Notes: generated by a model from the letters alone, not told the origin. A stretch of DNA of 37,699 nt from Candidatus Gastranaerophilales bacterium (GCA_905234865.1 CAJOJE010000016.1:1-37699); one strand, 5' to 3'. Counted from the stretch's first letter, positions 1 to 9,483 are shown. Program-made: numbers and translations.

Positions 1-354
1 TAAATAATATATACCCAATATTATAGGTAAAGCTATAAAGAAATTTAATTTATCCAGTTTTTTAAATATGCCTAATACTTTTTGAATAAAATAAAATCCC
101 AAAAATGATGAAATGTATATTGACACGTTATCACCCAATAGATAATCTTGTTCAAAATTTAATACTATGCCTGTTTTGTATTCTATAATATGCACTACTA
201 TCGGATGAATTATCCGGTGTAATAATATGTCGATAGGAAGAAATACAATCGTTCCGATTACACATATATGAAAATAGAAATATTCAATTGATGTAAAAAA
301 CCAAAAAAGGCTTTTCAAATAATCCCATATCTTGTTTAATATTTTATAATCCAT
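1..354 (-). CDS. Unknown membrane protein, C-terminus cut by window edge
   Basis: An open minus-strand frame runs 118 codons from an ATG at 354 to the window edge without a stop. The start region reads MDYKILNKIWDYLKSLFW. It has a hydrophobic segment at about residues 28-45, a short polar stretch, and further hydrophobic segments near the edge, so it looks like a small integral membrane protein. The start codon lies inside the 3' end of the 57-aa gene at 344-517 (11-nt overlap), which suggests translational coupling. I do not recognise the family. Its neighbours are degraded, so it is probably part of accessory or mobile-element DNA. Confidence 0.5.
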   Translation of the reverse strand, partial: MDYKILNKIWDYLKSLFWFFTSIEYFYFHICVIGTIVFLPIDILLHRIIHPIVVHIIEYKTGIVLNFEQDYLLGDNVSIYISSFLGFYFIQKVLGIFKKLDKLNFFIALPIILGIYYL

Positions 355-517
355 ATTCTTCCTGCTCTTCTTTTGTTAATATAATTTCATGGATAGAGAA
401 AAACCCCTTAATTGTGCCTGCTAGCATTTGTCTTCTTCCTGCTTCAACCGCAGGATTTGATTCGCTTTTTATTAAAATCGTAAGTATCAAACATATATAA
501 ATATATATTGCCCTCAT
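344..517 (-). CDS. Small protein, 57 aa, with one N-terminal membrane segment
   Basis: A short minus-strand frame starts at ATG 517 and ends at TAA 344. The N-terminus (MRAIYIYICLILTILIKS) is one hydrophobic segment. The rest is soluble and charged, with VEAGRRQMLAGTIKG in the middle and an acidic end (TKEEQEEYGL). It follows the truncated frame ending at 536 by 18 nt and overlaps the next gene's start by 11 nt, so the three frames look like one operon. Function is unknown. The overlap and the clean hydrophobic/soluble split support it being real. Confidence 0.45.
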   Translation of the reverse strand: MRAIYIYICLILTILIKSESNPAVEAGRRQMLAGTIKGFFSIHEIILTKEEQEEYGL

Positions 518-535
518 TGTCAATACCGCCTAATA

Positions 536-808
536 TTAATTTGTCTTTATTTTAATATTTGCTGCTTTACCTGCTAATATTCCTTTTTTATTGGTTTCTT
601 TAATATTTGCTGCTCCGCCTGTTATTGCTCCTTTTTGAGTGTTGGATACTGCATTTGCGTTTTTGGATTGATTAGCTTTTTTATCTTGGGCGACTTTTGT
701 ATTTGTGCTTGTGTTTTTATTTTTATTTTGAGTGATTTGGGGTTTGTTATTTCCCGCTTTATTTGATGAATCATTACTCTTTCCGTCTTTAATAAACTGA
801 GAGAGAAC
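536..808 (-). pseudogene. 5'-truncated gene encoding a Lys/Asn/Ser-rich C-terminal tail
   Basis: The minus-strand frame from 808 to TAA at 536 (90 codons) has no plausible start codon. It is low in complexity and rich in Asn, Lys, Ser, Thr and Gln, like a disordered linker. It ends in two imperfect copies of a GAITGGAANIK / GILAGKAANIK repeat. A different frame over the same DNA has an ATG at 834, but its composition looks like an out-of-frame reading and it has no ribosome-binding site. I therefore read this as the 3' end of a longer gene whose 5' part was lost near 795-810. The original function cannot be told. Confidence 0.45.
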
Positions 809-1485
809 TTATCCTCTCTGCTTCTTTTGCTCATAAATTAAGACACGGTTTACAAGCCCGTATAACAGTTTCAACCAAAGATACATCAGAGCCGTTTTTG
901 GAATTTTTTAAAAATATTGCAAAAAATGTAAACAAAAAGGAAGATGAGCTAAAAGACATAAATAATAAACTTATAAAAGAGTTGTCTAAAATCAAAAATT
1001 AAAAAATGCTTGATGAATTTAATTCGAATGAATATGATGAGGGCGAAGAACCTTTATTTAAAACTATGAAAGAGATGGAAGATTATATTAAAACTTTACA
1101 AAAAGAGCCTGTAAAGCTTGATTTTTCTTATTCTATGAACTACAAACCGAAAAAAATAATTAATGATGATAACGTATTAAAGTTTTCAATAGCAAAAAAT
1201 GATAAAAGATATTGGTCAACAAAAGAACATATTTTAAAAGCCGAATTAAATTATGGCGGCGATAAAAGCAAGGAATCGAATTTTAAGTAGCATGTAAACC
1301 CTTTAGCGCAGGATGCTTATCATTATCAAGCAATGTTTTTTGCAAGAGAACATCATAAATTAAAGAATAACAACTCAAATATCAGAGAAGAAATTTCAAC
1401 AGCCTATCAAATGAGCCTTATACATTATTTGGATGAAGTTGATAATATGGAAGAATCAGGCTATAAACCGCTTATTGAAAAATAA
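796..1485 (+). pseudogene. 5'-truncated frame interrupted by in-frame TAA and TAG
   Basis: One plus-strand frame from 796 to TAA 1483-1485 reads as protein-like sequence throughout, with only two internal stops: TAA at 1000-1002 and TAG at 1288-1290. The middle segment (ATG 1006 to 1290, 94 aa) can be read as a gene alone, but sequence beyond the TAG stays clearly coding-like (HVNPLAQDAYHYQAMFF, then an amphipathic helical tail). Upstream of 1000 the frame encodes a Lys/Glu-rich helix and has no start codon. No Shine-Dalgarno precedes 1006. It is either a decayed gene, two or three abutting genes, or a recoded phage-type gene. I do not recognise the family. Confidence 0.45.
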
Positions 1486-1530
1486 CGGCTTGTTTTTATT
1501 TTTCCGTTATAAAAAGTTAAATTGAAATAA

Positions 1531-1560
1531 AAAAGACGCAAATTAATTTGCGTCTTTTTT
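1531..1560. terminator. Bidirectional rho-independent terminator
   Basis: A perfect 28-nt palindrome (core GACGCAAATTAATTTGCGTC) is flanked by A-runs and T-runs on both sides. It lies just past the 3' end of fusA and past the plus-strand degraded frame, so it can serve both converging transcripts. Confidence 0.85.
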
Positions 1561-1577
1561 TATTATTGTTTTTATAA

Positions 1578-3665
1578 CTATGCGTTTGCGCCTGATTTTG
1601 AAATAATTTCAGTTTCAATGTTGCTTGGAACTTGTTCGTAGCAGTTAAATTCCATTGAGAATGTGCCACGACCTTGAGTATTACTTCTTAAATCGGTTGC
1701 ATATCCGAACATGTTAGCAAGAGGAACGATAGCTCTAACAATTACGTTGCCTGTATTGCCTTGAGGTTCTTGACCTTCAACACGTCCACGACGTCTTGAA
1801 ATATCGCCTATGATTGTACCTGTAAATTCGTCGGGAATTTCGATTTCAACTTTCATCATAGGTTCCAATATGCAAGGTTTAGCTTTTTTGCAGCCTTCTT
1901 TAATTGCCATTGAACCTGCAATTTTGAATGCCATTTCTGATGAGTCAACTTCGTGGTAGCTGCCGTCATAAAGCTCAACTTTAACGTCAATCATCGGGAA
2001 TCCTGCTAAGATACCGCCTTCAAGGGCTTCTTCCATACCTTTTCTTGCAGGTTCGATATATTCTTTAGGAATAGCACCGCCGACGATTTTATTTTCAAAT
2101 ACAAATCCTGCATTTTCTTCAGCCGGTGAAATTCTGACTTTAACGTGTCCGTATTGACCTTTACCACCTGATTGACGGATGAATTTGGAGTCTTGATCGG
2201 AGTTTCCTCTGATTGTTTCTCTGTAAGCAACTTGAGGCTTACCGATATTAGCTTCAACTTTAAATTCTCTAAGCATACGGTCTACGATAATATCAAGGTG
2301 AAGTTCGCCCATACCGGAAATAATTGTTTGTCCTGTTTCGGTATCGGTTTTAACTCTGAATGAGGGATCTTCTTCAGCCAATTTTTGAAGTGCGATAGCC
2401 ATTTTATCTTGGTCAGCTTTTGTTTTAGGTTCAATAGCAACCGAGATAACAGGTTCGGGGAATGTCATTTTTTCTAAGATGATAGGAGCTTTTTCATCGC
2501 ACAACGTATCACCTGTCGTTGTTTCTTTTAAACCGACTGCTGCGCAAATATCGCCTGCGTAAACTTCGTTTTCTTCAAGTCTTTGATCTGCATACATACG
2601 AACCAATCTTGCAATACGTTCTTTTTTGCCGGTTGTAGCGTTAAGAACGTAAGAACCTGACGTAATAACGCCTGAATATACTCTCAAGAATGTTAAACGA
2701 CCAACGTAAGGGTCTGTCATAACTTTAAATGCAAGAGCGCTGAATGGTTCCGAATCTGAAGAATGACGTTCCGTTTTTGTTCCGTCCTCAAGTTCGCCTT
2801 CGATAGCTTTAACGTCTAAAGGCGAGGGCATATAATCAACTACGTTATTTAATAATAATTGTACGCCTTTATTTTTGAACGCCGTACCGCAGGTAACGGG
2901 AACGATTTTATTGTTGCAAACGGCTTTTCTTAAACCCGCTTTCAATTCTTCAACGGTGATTGAATCAGGGTCTTCAAAGAATTTTTCCATTAAAGTATCG
3001 TCTTCCGAAGCAATAGCTTCAACCATTGCATCTCTGTATTCTTTTGCTTTATCTTTTAATTCTGCGGGAACATCTTCTTCTTTAATGTCTGTTCCTAAGT
3101 CGTTCGTATAGATTTCGGCTTTCATTGTCATAAGGTCGACAAGACCTGTGAATTTATCTTCAGCACCGATTGGGAGCTGGATAGGAACTGCGTTTGCACC
3201 TAGTCTGTTTTTGATTTGATCGACTACTCTGTAAAAATCTGCACCCGTTCTGTCCATTTTATTAACGAAAACCATACGAGGAACTTCGTATCTGTTAGCT
3301 TGTCTCCAAACGGTTTCCGATTGTGACTGAACACCGCCTACCGCACAAAATACCGCAACAACGCCGTCCAATACACGAAGCGAACGTTCAACTTCAATTG
3401 TGAAGTCAACGTGTCCGGGGGTGTCTATAATATTAACCTGGTGTCCTTTCCATTCAGCGGTAACCGCAGCTGATTGGATAGTAATACCACGTTCTCTTTC
3501 TTGTTCCATAAAGTCCGTAACGGCAGCACCGTCATGAACTTCGCCGATTTTATGAGTTTTACCGGTATAGAACAAAATACGTTCCGTTGTAGTGGTTTTG
3601 CCTGCGTCAATATGAGCTGCAATACCAATGTTTCTTATCTTTTCAAGAGGTGTCTTTCTTGGCAT
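1578..3665 (-). CDS. fusA: Elongation factor G
   Basis: EF-G is the translational GTPase that drives ribosome translocation and, with RRF, recycling. The 695-aa length is standard. The G1 loop AHIDAGKT is at residues 17-24, followed by the switch region [17 protein letters not shown] (G3) and NKMDRTGAD (G4). The C-terminal domains IV and V are complete. The ATG at 3665 has an AAGGAAAGAG ribosome-binding site. The gene is not beside rpsL, rpsG or tuf, so the usual str operon is broken here. An 83-nt gap separates it from the upstream gene and could hold its own promoter. Four of the window's few GATC sites are in this gene. Confidence 0.98.
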   Translation of the reverse strand: MPRKTPLEKIRNIGIAAHIDAGKTTTTERILFYTGKTHKIGEVHDGAAVTDFMEQERERGITIQSAAVTAEWKGHQVNIIDTPGHVDFTIEVERSLRVLDGVVAVFCAVGGVQSQSETVWRQANRYEVPRMVFVNKMDRTGADFYRVVDQIKNRLGANAVPIQLPIGAEDKFTGLVDLMTMKAEIYTNDLGTDIKEEDVPAELKDKAKEYRDAMVEAIASEDDTLMEKFFEDPDSITVEELKAGLRKAVCNNKIVPVTCGTAFKNKGVQLLLNNVVDYMPSPLDVKAIEGELEDGTKTERHSSDSEPFSALAFKVMTDPYVGRLTFLRVYSGVITSGSYVLNATTGKKERIARLVRMYADQRLEENEVYAGDICAAVGLKETTTGDTLCDEKAPIILEKMTFPEPVISVAIEPKTKADQDKMAIALQKLAEEDPSFRVKTDTETGQTIISGMGELHLDIIVDRMLREFKVEANIGKPQVAYRETIRGNSDQDSKFIRQSGGKGQYGHVKVRISPAEENAGFVFENKIVGGAIPKEYIEPARKGMEEALEGGILAGFPMIDVKVELYDGSYHEVDSSEMAFKIAGSMAIKEGCKKAKPCILEPMMKVEIEIPDEFTGTIIGDISRRRGRVEGQEPQGNTGNVIVRAIVPLANMFGYATDLRSNTQGRGTFSMEFNCYEQVPSNIETEIISKSGANA

Positions 3666-3748
3666 ATTTCTCTTTCCTTAATTTAATTACTTACGAGAAA
3701 TATTTTCACATAAACACCGTTCATTGTAAAGAAGCCCTAAAAACCCTC

Positions 3749-5188
3749 TTATTTTCCGATTTCCGTTATGATATAGCTGAAAAAGGGCTGATTATTGTAA
3801 TCGTCGCAAATTCCGCCTAAATCTTCCGTACAAACCGTAATCAAAGCAGCGCTCAAAAGCTTGCCGAAAATGCCGTATTTTTTCTCAAGTTCGCCGTATG
3901 TTTCCATATAATGAATTACATATCTGCCGTCATCCAACGGAACAACCTGATGAGGGAAGCTGTGGTAAAAATCACTGCTTAATTTCATGCCTTTTTTTAT
4001 TGAATTTTTGTTATTGTCGTAAACATAGGTTTGATTTGAAGCGTCATTTACAATAAGACTTTTATTGTCGGTTAATTTGTAAATAAAGCTTCCCGGCCAT
4101 TTGTCGACGGGATTTTTCTTGAATACTTCGTTTTTATTAAGGTCTAAAAGTTTAACTCCGTCCATTTTATTTAAAAGAATTTTATCCCGAGCTATTGCAA
4201 CGGGGAATGAAAGAGTTTCGCTGTCTATATCGTATAATTTTTTGTATTCTCTGGTTTCGGGGTATACGGAATAATAATCTCCGTTTATTTTTGTGAAAAG
4301 ATGTGTTCCGTATATTTTATTTCCTATTAAAGGAACAATGGTAAGACTTTTTGCATCACTTAAAACAACATGAAATTCTTCTTTATCTATATCGTAGAGT
4401 TCAATTGCATGGCGCCCTTCTTCATTCGTGACAAAAGCAAGGTTTCCGTCCGATAATTCTTCAAAGTTTGTAGAATTTGCATAAGCCGTTTTTTGCATGG
4501 GTTTAATCGTATTTTTTTCGGGATTATATATCGCTATCGGATTTTGCCAAGTGTCGAGAATAAGTATTTTCCCGTTTTTTAACGGATACAAGCTTGTATA
4601 TTTTCTGTCTTTTTTGGTTAATTTTGATACCAATTTATTGTTATCATGAATTTCTATTTTAAATTCGCCCGCTCTTGTTTTTGAATATACTAAAATTTTT
4701 CCGTCTTGAAGGATAAGAGGTGTTTTTATGTCATATAAATCGGTTTTAATTTCGGAATATGTATTTTGAACAGGGTCATATAAAAATATTTTCGTAATTA
4801 TTTGTTTTCTGTTGACGCCGTTTAAACTTACGAGAATTTTTTTATCTTTTGTTTCTATAAATTCAGGGTTTGAAATCATGTACGGAGCGGAAATTTTAAC
4901 GTCCGACAACTCCTTCTCGCCGATTTTATTTTTATTTACGGTTTTCTTTGTTTTAACGTTAATTAAATCAAAAAATACTTCATTATCTTTTATGTAGGTG
5001 TATAAAATTTCGTTTGCGTTTTGTTTGAAAAGTTTTCCGAGCAGACACTCCTGAACATAGATTATGTTTTCTTCAACCGCTTCGGAAGTTAAAATGGGCT
5101 TAGTTGTCGTAATTTTTTCATATCCTATTTTTCCGAAAAGATATATAACAAGTAATATTAAAATTCCTAATGATACTTTTGTTTTCAT
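3749..5188 (-). CDS. Membrane-anchored extracytoplasmic protein, beta-propeller-like
   Basis: The protein has about 479 aa, a single N-terminal membrane anchor (MKTKVSLGILILLVIYLFG) and a long extracytoplasmic part. That part is built of repeated beta-strand blocks of about 40-50 residues, with recurring patterns such as 'LKNGKILILDTW', 'LSDGNLAFVTN' and 'LDDGRYVIHY', which suggest a kelch- or propeller-like fold. I set the start at ATG 5188 because GAGGAG lies 7 nt upstream; an in-frame ATG at 5203 sits inside the end of cysE and would put that ribosome-binding site within the coding sequence. It follows the cysE stop by 4 nt, so the two are probably co-transcribed. The specific function is unknown. 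Confidence 0.75.
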   Translation of the reverse strand: MKTKVSLGILILLVIYLFGKIGYEKITTTKPILTSEAVEENIIYVQECLLGKLFKQNANEILYTYIKDNEVFFDLINVKTKKTVNKNKIGEKELSDVKISAPYMISNPEFIETKDKKILVSLNGVNRKQIITKIFLYDPVQNTYSEIKTDLYDIKTPLILQDGKILVYSKTRAGEFKIEIHDNNKLVSKLTKKDRKYTSLYPLKNGKILILDTWQNPIAIYNPEKNTIKPMQKTAYANSTNFEELSDGNLAFVTNEEGRHAIELYDIDKEEFHVVLSDAKSLTIVPLIGNKIYGTHLFTKINGDYYSVYPETREYKKLYDIDSETLSFPVAIARDKILLNKMDGVKLLDLNKNEVFKKNPVDKWPGSFIYKLTDNKSLIVNDASNQTYVYDNNKNSIKKGMKLSSDFYHSFPHQVVPLDDGRYVIHYMETYGELEKKYGIFGKLLSAALITVCTEDLGGICDDYNNQPFFSYIITEIGK

Positions 5189-5192
5189 TAAA

Positions 5193-5876
5193 TTACTCCT
5201 CATTTTGCAATTTTTGTTTTAATTCTTTTATTTCATAGGTTAATCTTCTGATTTCGCATGTTATCGGGTCAGGGATTTTATTATGTAATAATTGCCCCTG
5301 TACAAAAAATCTCTGTCTTGTTACATGCCCCGGAACTCCGACAACCGTTGAATGTTCGGGAACATCGTCAATAACAACCGAGCCTGCTCCTATATTTGAA
5401 TCGGAACCTATCGTTATATTTCCTAAAACTTTTGCTCCTGCGCCGATTGTTACTCTATCTCCCACGGTAGGGTGTCTTTTTCCGGTATCTTTACCCGTTC
5501 CGCCTAAAGTAACGCCCTGATAAATTAAAACGTCGTCCCCGATAATCGTTGTTTCGCCGATTACAACCCCCATGCCATGGTCTATAAAAAAACGTTCTCC
5601 GATTTTGGCCGCAGGGTGAATTTCAATTCCCGTCAAAAACCTTGCAAATTGAGAAATTAACCTCGGTAAAAAAGGAATGTTCCACCTTTTTAATTTATTT
5701 GCCGTTCTGTAAGCCAAAAGCGCATGAAACCCGGGATATAAAAGGATGATTTCAAAAACGCTTTTTGCGGCAGGGTCTTTATCTTTAATGTTATTGATAT
5801 CCTCTTTAACCCTTTTTATGCCTCTTATAAGGGATATCGACGATTCTTTTTTTTGTTCTTTTAAATTTTCTTGCAT
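5193..5876 (-). CDS. cysE: Serine O-acetyltransferase
   Basis: The enzyme makes O-acetylserine from L-serine and acetyl-CoA, the first step of cysteine synthesis. The protein has 227 aa, the short form lacking the long N-terminal helical domain of enteric CysE. The left-handed beta-helix hexapeptide repeats run from about residue 85 (IHPAAKIG) to 185 (VVGVPGHVTR). The catalytic-type motif DHGMGVVIGET and the acetyl-CoA loop GVTLGGTGKDTGKRHPT are present. It lies 15 nt downstream of tyrS and 4 nt upstream of the next gene, all on the minus strand, so it is probably part of one transcript. Confidence 0.95.
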   Translation of the reverse strand: MQENLKEQKKESSISLIRGIKRVKEDINNIKDKDPAAKSVFEIILLYPGFHALLAYRTANKLKRWNIPFLPRLISQFARFLTGIEIHPAAKIGERFFIDHGMGVVIGETTIIGDDVLIYQGVTLGGTGKDTGKRHPTVGDRVTIGAGAKVLGNITIGSDSNIGAGSVVIDDVPEHSTVVGVPGHVTRQRFFVQGQLLHNKIPDPITCEIRRLTYEIKELKQKLQNEE

Positions 5877-5891
5877 TTTTACTAAACTGTT

Positions 5892-7076
5892 TTAGAAAGT
5901 AATTTTAGCGTATTTTCTTTTTCCTGCTTGAAGAATGCCTTCTTTATCAATAATTGTTTGCGGATTTGAAATTTTTTCGTTATCAAATTTTACGCCGCCG
6001 CCTTGAATAAGCCTTTTAGCTTCTCCTTTTGAGGGTGTAAAATTAAGACTTACGATTAAATCCAAAATCCCTTTCGGCTCATTGAGTTTTACTGTTTCTA
6101 TATCGCTCGGAATACCTTTATTTTGAACAACGTTAATAAATTCATTCTGCGCTTTTTCGGCTTCTTCTTCGCCATTATACATTTTTGTTATCTCATAGGC
6201 AAGACGCATTTTTTCATCTCTCGGATTATTATTTTTATCGTATTTTAAATCGGTTAAATACATAAAATATTTTTCCATTAAAGAATCGGTCACGCTCATT
6301 AATTTTCCGTACATGTCTTTTGGAGAATCCGTCAGAGAAATACAATGTTCGGGGTATGTCTTAGACATTTTAACAACTCCGTCCGTACCTTCGATTAAAG
6401 GCAACATCATTGCAATTTGACCGTCTTTTTGACCGTAAAAACTTTGAACGTCCCTGCCCATAAGCAGATTAAAAGTTTGGTCGGTTCCGCCAAGTTCGAT
6501 ATCCGCTTTTAATTCGGCACTGTCGTAAGCCTGCATTAGAGGGTAGAAAAATTCAACCACACTAATCGGGCGCCCTTCCGTATATCTTTTTTGAAAATCA
6601 TCTCTGGTTAAAAGTTTTGCAACGGTTGTCGAAGAAGCTAATTTTAAAAGTTCGACAAACGTCATTTTGTGAAACCAATCGGCATTATTTCTGACTTCCG
6701 CTTTTGAGATGTCTAAAACTTTTGACATTTGAGAAAAATAAGTTTCCGCATTTTTTTCAACCTGTTCTTTGCTTAAAGCGGGGCGAGTTTCCGATTTTCC
6801 CGAAGGGTCGCCTACCATAGCCGTTGCTCCGCCTACAAGAAGAACAATCGTATGTCCCAATTCCTGAAATTTTTTCAGTTTTCTCATAACGACCGTATGA
6901 CCCAAATGTAAATCGGGCCTTGTCGGGTCAAGCCCTAATTTTACTCTTAGGGGCGTATTTGTTTCTGCGGATTTTTGAAGTTTTTGAGCAAGTCCCATAA
7001 TTCCGTCGGGGATGATTTCTGCGCCTTGTGCTAAAGCTTCCGCCTGTTTTATGTATTTTTCTTCAATTTTTTCCAT
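5892..7076 (-). CDS. tyrS: Tyrosyl-tRNA synthetase
   Basis: A class I synthetase that charges tRNA-Tyr. The HIGH motif appears as HLGHT within GLDPTRPDLHLGHT, and the KMSKS motif as KMSKT. The DPTRPDLHLGH form resembles the TyrRZ subgroup rather than the E. coli-like form. A C-terminal S4-like RNA-binding domain (PSKGEAKRLIQGGGV) is present. I place the start at ATG 7076 (394 aa): an in-frame TTG at 7088 is itself part of TTGAGGAAACCGATG, where GAGG is the ribosome-binding site for this ATG. Confidence 0.95.
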   Translation of the reverse strand: MEKIEEKYIKQAEALAQGAEIIPDGIMGLAQKLQKSAETNTPLRVKLGLDPTRPDLHLGHTVVMRKLKKFQELGHTIVLLVGGATAMVGDPSGKSETRPALSKEQVEKNAETYFSQMSKVLDISKAEVRNNADWFHKMTFVELLKLASSTTVAKLLTRDDFQKRYTEGRPISVVEFFYPLMQAYDSAELKADIELGGTDQTFNLLMGRDVQSFYGQKDGQIAMMLPLIEGTDGVVKMSKTYPEHCISLTDSPKDMYGKLMSVTDSLMEKYFMYLTDLKYDKNNNPRDEKMRLAYEITKMYNGEEEAEKAQNEFINVVQNKGIPSDIETVKLNEPKGILDLIVSLNFTPSKGEAKRLIQGGGVKFDNEKISNPQTIIDKEGILQAGKRKYAKITF

Positions 7077-7172
7077 CGGTTTCCTCAAGTTTTGTTTTTA
7101 CTAAATTTATCATACCAAAAAAAGCAATTTATGAACTTAAAAAGTTTTTATTTTTATATACGGAGGAAAATT

Positions 7173-7523
7173 ATGTCTTGGGCGCAAACTTTTAACGTAA
7201 ATAATTCAATGGCAAATTCAATTTCAGGGTCGATGTCAAATATAAAATTGTCAAATAATATAACTCAGGCGGAGATTGATTCTAAAATAACCGGTATTTT
7301 CGGATACGGCAAAAATAATAATCAAGCGCAAAAAGTTCCGAATTCTATTTTTGAAGATAATCATGGAACACAAAATCCCCTTATGAGTACAACTCAAGGC
7401 TCAATTGAAAATACGGGAAATCCCTTGAGCCTGCCTTCCCCCACAATGGTTGCTGCGGGGAACTTACAATCTTCAAGCCCTTCCGTTTCTTCTGCAACAT
7501 TCGGGCAAAGTGCGGGAGTATAA
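7173..7523 (+). CDS. Small Ser/Asn-rich hypothetical protein
   Basis: The product has 116 aa (MSWAQTFNVNNSMANSISG...), is rich in Ser, Asn, Gln and Gly, and has no membrane segment, cysteine or recognisable domain. The start at 7173 is set by GGAGG six to eight nt upstream; the frame is open further upstream, to an ATG at 7092, but lacks such a site and would overlap the tyrS leader. It is divergent from tyrS. A weak hairpin follows at 7574-7602. It may be a secreted or structural small protein; the function is unknown. Confidence 0.6.
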   Translation: MSWAQTFNVNNSMANSISGSMSNIKLSNNITQAEIDSKITGIFGYGKNNNQAQKVPNSIFEDNHGTQNPLMSTTQGSIENTGNPLSLPSPTMVAAGNLQSSSPSVSSATFGQSAGV

Positions 7524-7573
7524 TTTTTCCTGCATTTGAATGATATTTTAAATGTTAATTTTTCTTAATAATC

Positions 7574-7602
7574 AGGCTTTTCTTTTTATCGTCTAAAAGC
7601 CT
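7574..7602 (+). terminator. Weak hairpin after the 116-aa gene
   Basis: AGGCTTTT and AAAAGCCT form an 8-bp inverted repeat with a 13-nt T-rich loop. The trailing T-run is poor, so termination is only probable. Confidence 0.35.
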
Positions 7603-7655
7603 CTATTTAAGCTATTTTTGCTTATAATTTCAAGAAATATTTATACACTGTGGGA

Positions 7656-7673
7656 GTAATTCTTAAGAGTTAC
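7656..7673. promoter_or_regulatory. 18-nt dyad in the leader of the GH57 gene
   Basis: GTAATTCTTAAGAGTTAC is a near-perfect palindrome (one mismatched pair) 65 nt before the GH57 start and about 30 nt after a TATAAT-like box at 7623-7628. It could be an operator, but no regulator is identified. Confidence 0.3.
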
Positions 7674-7738
7674 ATTTTAGTATGTTTTATGGTATAAATA
7701 TAAATGTTAAAAATTATAAGATTTTGGAGGCACAAAAG

Positions 7739-9466
7739 ATGACAGGTAAAGTCGGACAATTCGTATTTATGCTTCACTCACACTTGCCCTTTTACAGAAA
7801 AGCAGGCATGTGGCCTTTCGGAGAAGAAAATTTATATGAATGTATGGCCGAAACGTATGTTCCTCTTTTAAACATGATTGCGGAATTATACGATGAGGGC
7901 ATAAAAGCAAAATTAACGGTGGGAATTACCCCGATTTTGGCGGAACAGTTAAATGACGAACATTTAAAACAAGGTTTTATAGATTATTTGGATACAAGAA
8001 TTAAAGCCGTTTCAGGTGATTTGGAAAGATACCCCGACCCTGAAGTTGCTCATTCTCAACATCTTAAATACCTTGCAAAATACTATTATGACTGGTTCAA
8101 CAGAATTAAAGATTTATTTATTAACAAATTCAATAAAGACCTTATTTCGGGATTTAAAAAATATCAGGAATTAGGATGTATCGAAATTACGACTTCAGGC
8201 GCAACTCATGGTTTTTCGCCGCTTCTTGCAACCGATACAAACTTAAATGCTCAATTCAAAGTCGGTTCCGACACAACAAAAAGACTTTTCGGAAAAAAAG
8301 CAAAAGGCTGCTGGCTTCCTGAATGTGCATATCGTCAAGGATATGAATTTACCGGCAAAGACGGTAAGAAAAAATGGAGACCCGCTATTGAAGTTACTCT
8401 TCAAAATAATGATATTGAATACTTCTTTACCGAATCTCACGTTATTGAAGGCGGAAACTCGATAGGTAACAGAAGAAAAATCGGTATTTACGGAAATATC
8501 GAATATATTCCGCTTCCTGTCAGAGAAAAAACGGGATATGATACATATTCGGCATATTGGCTTCCCGATGCTCAAGTTGCCGTTATGGGCAGAAACGACA
8601 GAGCAGGTTTCCAAGTTTGGTCGGCTGCGGACGGGTATCCGGGCGACGGTTGTTACAGAGAATTTCACAGAAAAGACCCAAATTCCGGCATGCATTATTG
8701 GAGAATAACATCTTCAACAACCGATTTGGGCGATAAAATGCTCTATGACCCTGTTTTAGCCATGAATCAGGTTAATTCAAATTCAGACCACTACACAACT
8801 CTGATTTATCACCTTTTGAACGATTATAAAATGGCAAACGGCGGAAAAGAGGGACTTTGTATGGTTTCGTTCGACACCGAATTATATGGTCACTGGTGGT
8901 TTGAAGGTGTTGAATTTATTAAACAGGTTATCAAAAAATTAAATCAATACCTCCCCGAAGTTGAAATGATGACGGCAGGCGAATACTTAAAAGCTCATCC
9001 TCCCGTTGATGCTATTCAAATCCCCGAATCAAGCTGGGGTCAAGGCGGACACTTCTGGGTATGGCAAAACCATTTGACAGAGTGGATGTGGCCTATTATT
9101 CATGCTTGCGAAAAAAGAATAATAGACATCGTTTCAAGATACGAAAAGCAGCCTGAGGACAAGTTGTTAATGAGAGCTTTAAATCAATTGGCAAGAGAAA
9201 ATCTTCTTTTGCAAAGTTCGGATTGGCCTTTCTTAATTACGACATGGCAGGCTAAAGACTATGCAACGGACAGATTTAGAGAACATGTCGAAAGATTTGA
9301 AAAAATTGCCGATATGATTGATAATAATTCAATTTCCGATGAAGAATTGAAACAAATAGAATCAATCGACAATTGTTTTGCAGAAATTGATTACAGGGTA
9401 TATCTTCCGATTGAAGAAGGTGTTATTCCTCAACAAGAAGCAAAACTTGCTCCCTTGTATCAATAA
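7739..9466 (+). CDS. GH57-family glycoside hydrolase, probable 1,4-alpha-glucan branching enzyme
   Basis: Family GH57 includes alpha-amylases, 4-alpha-glucanotransferases and the GH57 type of glycogen-branching enzyme. The 575-aa protein shows the conserved regions in order: HSHLPF at 13-18, GCWLPECAYR at about 190 with the expected Glu nucleophile, and SFDTELYGHWW at about 376 with the catalytic Asp. The FDTELYGHWWFEG form matches branching-type members best. There is no signal peptide, fitting cytoplasmic glycogen metabolism. I chose ATG 7739 because TTGGAGG lies 8 nt upstream; the ATG at 7682 has no ribosome-binding site and adds 19 unconvincing residues. No other glycogen gene is nearby. 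Exact specificity is inferred. Confidence 0.85.
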   Translation: MTGKVGQFVFMLHSHLPFYRKAGMWPFGEENLYECMAETYVPLLNMIAELYDEGIKAKLTVGITPILAEQLNDEHLKQGFIDYLDTRIKAVSGDLERYPDPEVAHSQHLKYLAKYYYDWFNRIKDLFINKFNKDLISGFKKYQELGCIEITTSGATHGFSPLLATDTNLNAQFKVGSDTTKRLFGKKAKGCWLPECAYRQGYEFTGKDGKKKWRPAIEVTLQNNDIEYFFTESHVIEGGNSIGNRRKIGIYGNIEYIPLPVREKTGYDTYSAYWLPDAQVAVMGRNDRAGFQVWSAADGYPGDGCYREFHRKDPNSGMHYWRITSSTTDLGDKMLYDPVLAMNQVNSNSDHYTTLIYHLLNDYKMANGGKEGLCMVSFDTELYGHWWFEGVEFIKQVIKKLNQYLPEVEMMTAGEYLKAHPPVDAIQIPESSWGQGGHFWVWQNHLTEWMWPIIHACEKRIIDIVSRYEKQPEDKLLMRALNQLARENLLLQSSDWPFLITTWQAKDYATDRFREHVERFEKIADMIDNNSISDEELKQIESIDNCFAEIDYRVYLPIEEGVIPQQEAKLAPLYQ

Positions 9467-9483
9467 AACTTTCATCAATTATG

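Noticed and set aside
622-834. A 70-codon minus-strand frame starting at ATG 834
   Set aside because: No ribosome-binding site and unnatural composition; the overlapping frame 536-808 ends in a recognisable repeated AANIK pattern and lies in operon order with the next gene.
2875-3111. Long frames antisense to fusA (for example 78 codons) and to other core genes
   Set aside because: They are shadows of highly expressed genes in the opposite strand with no starts, ribosome sites or domains.
7077-7088. TTG start for tyrS at 7088
   Set aside because: TTGAGGAAACCGATG is better read as GAGG ribosome-binding site followed by ATG 7076.
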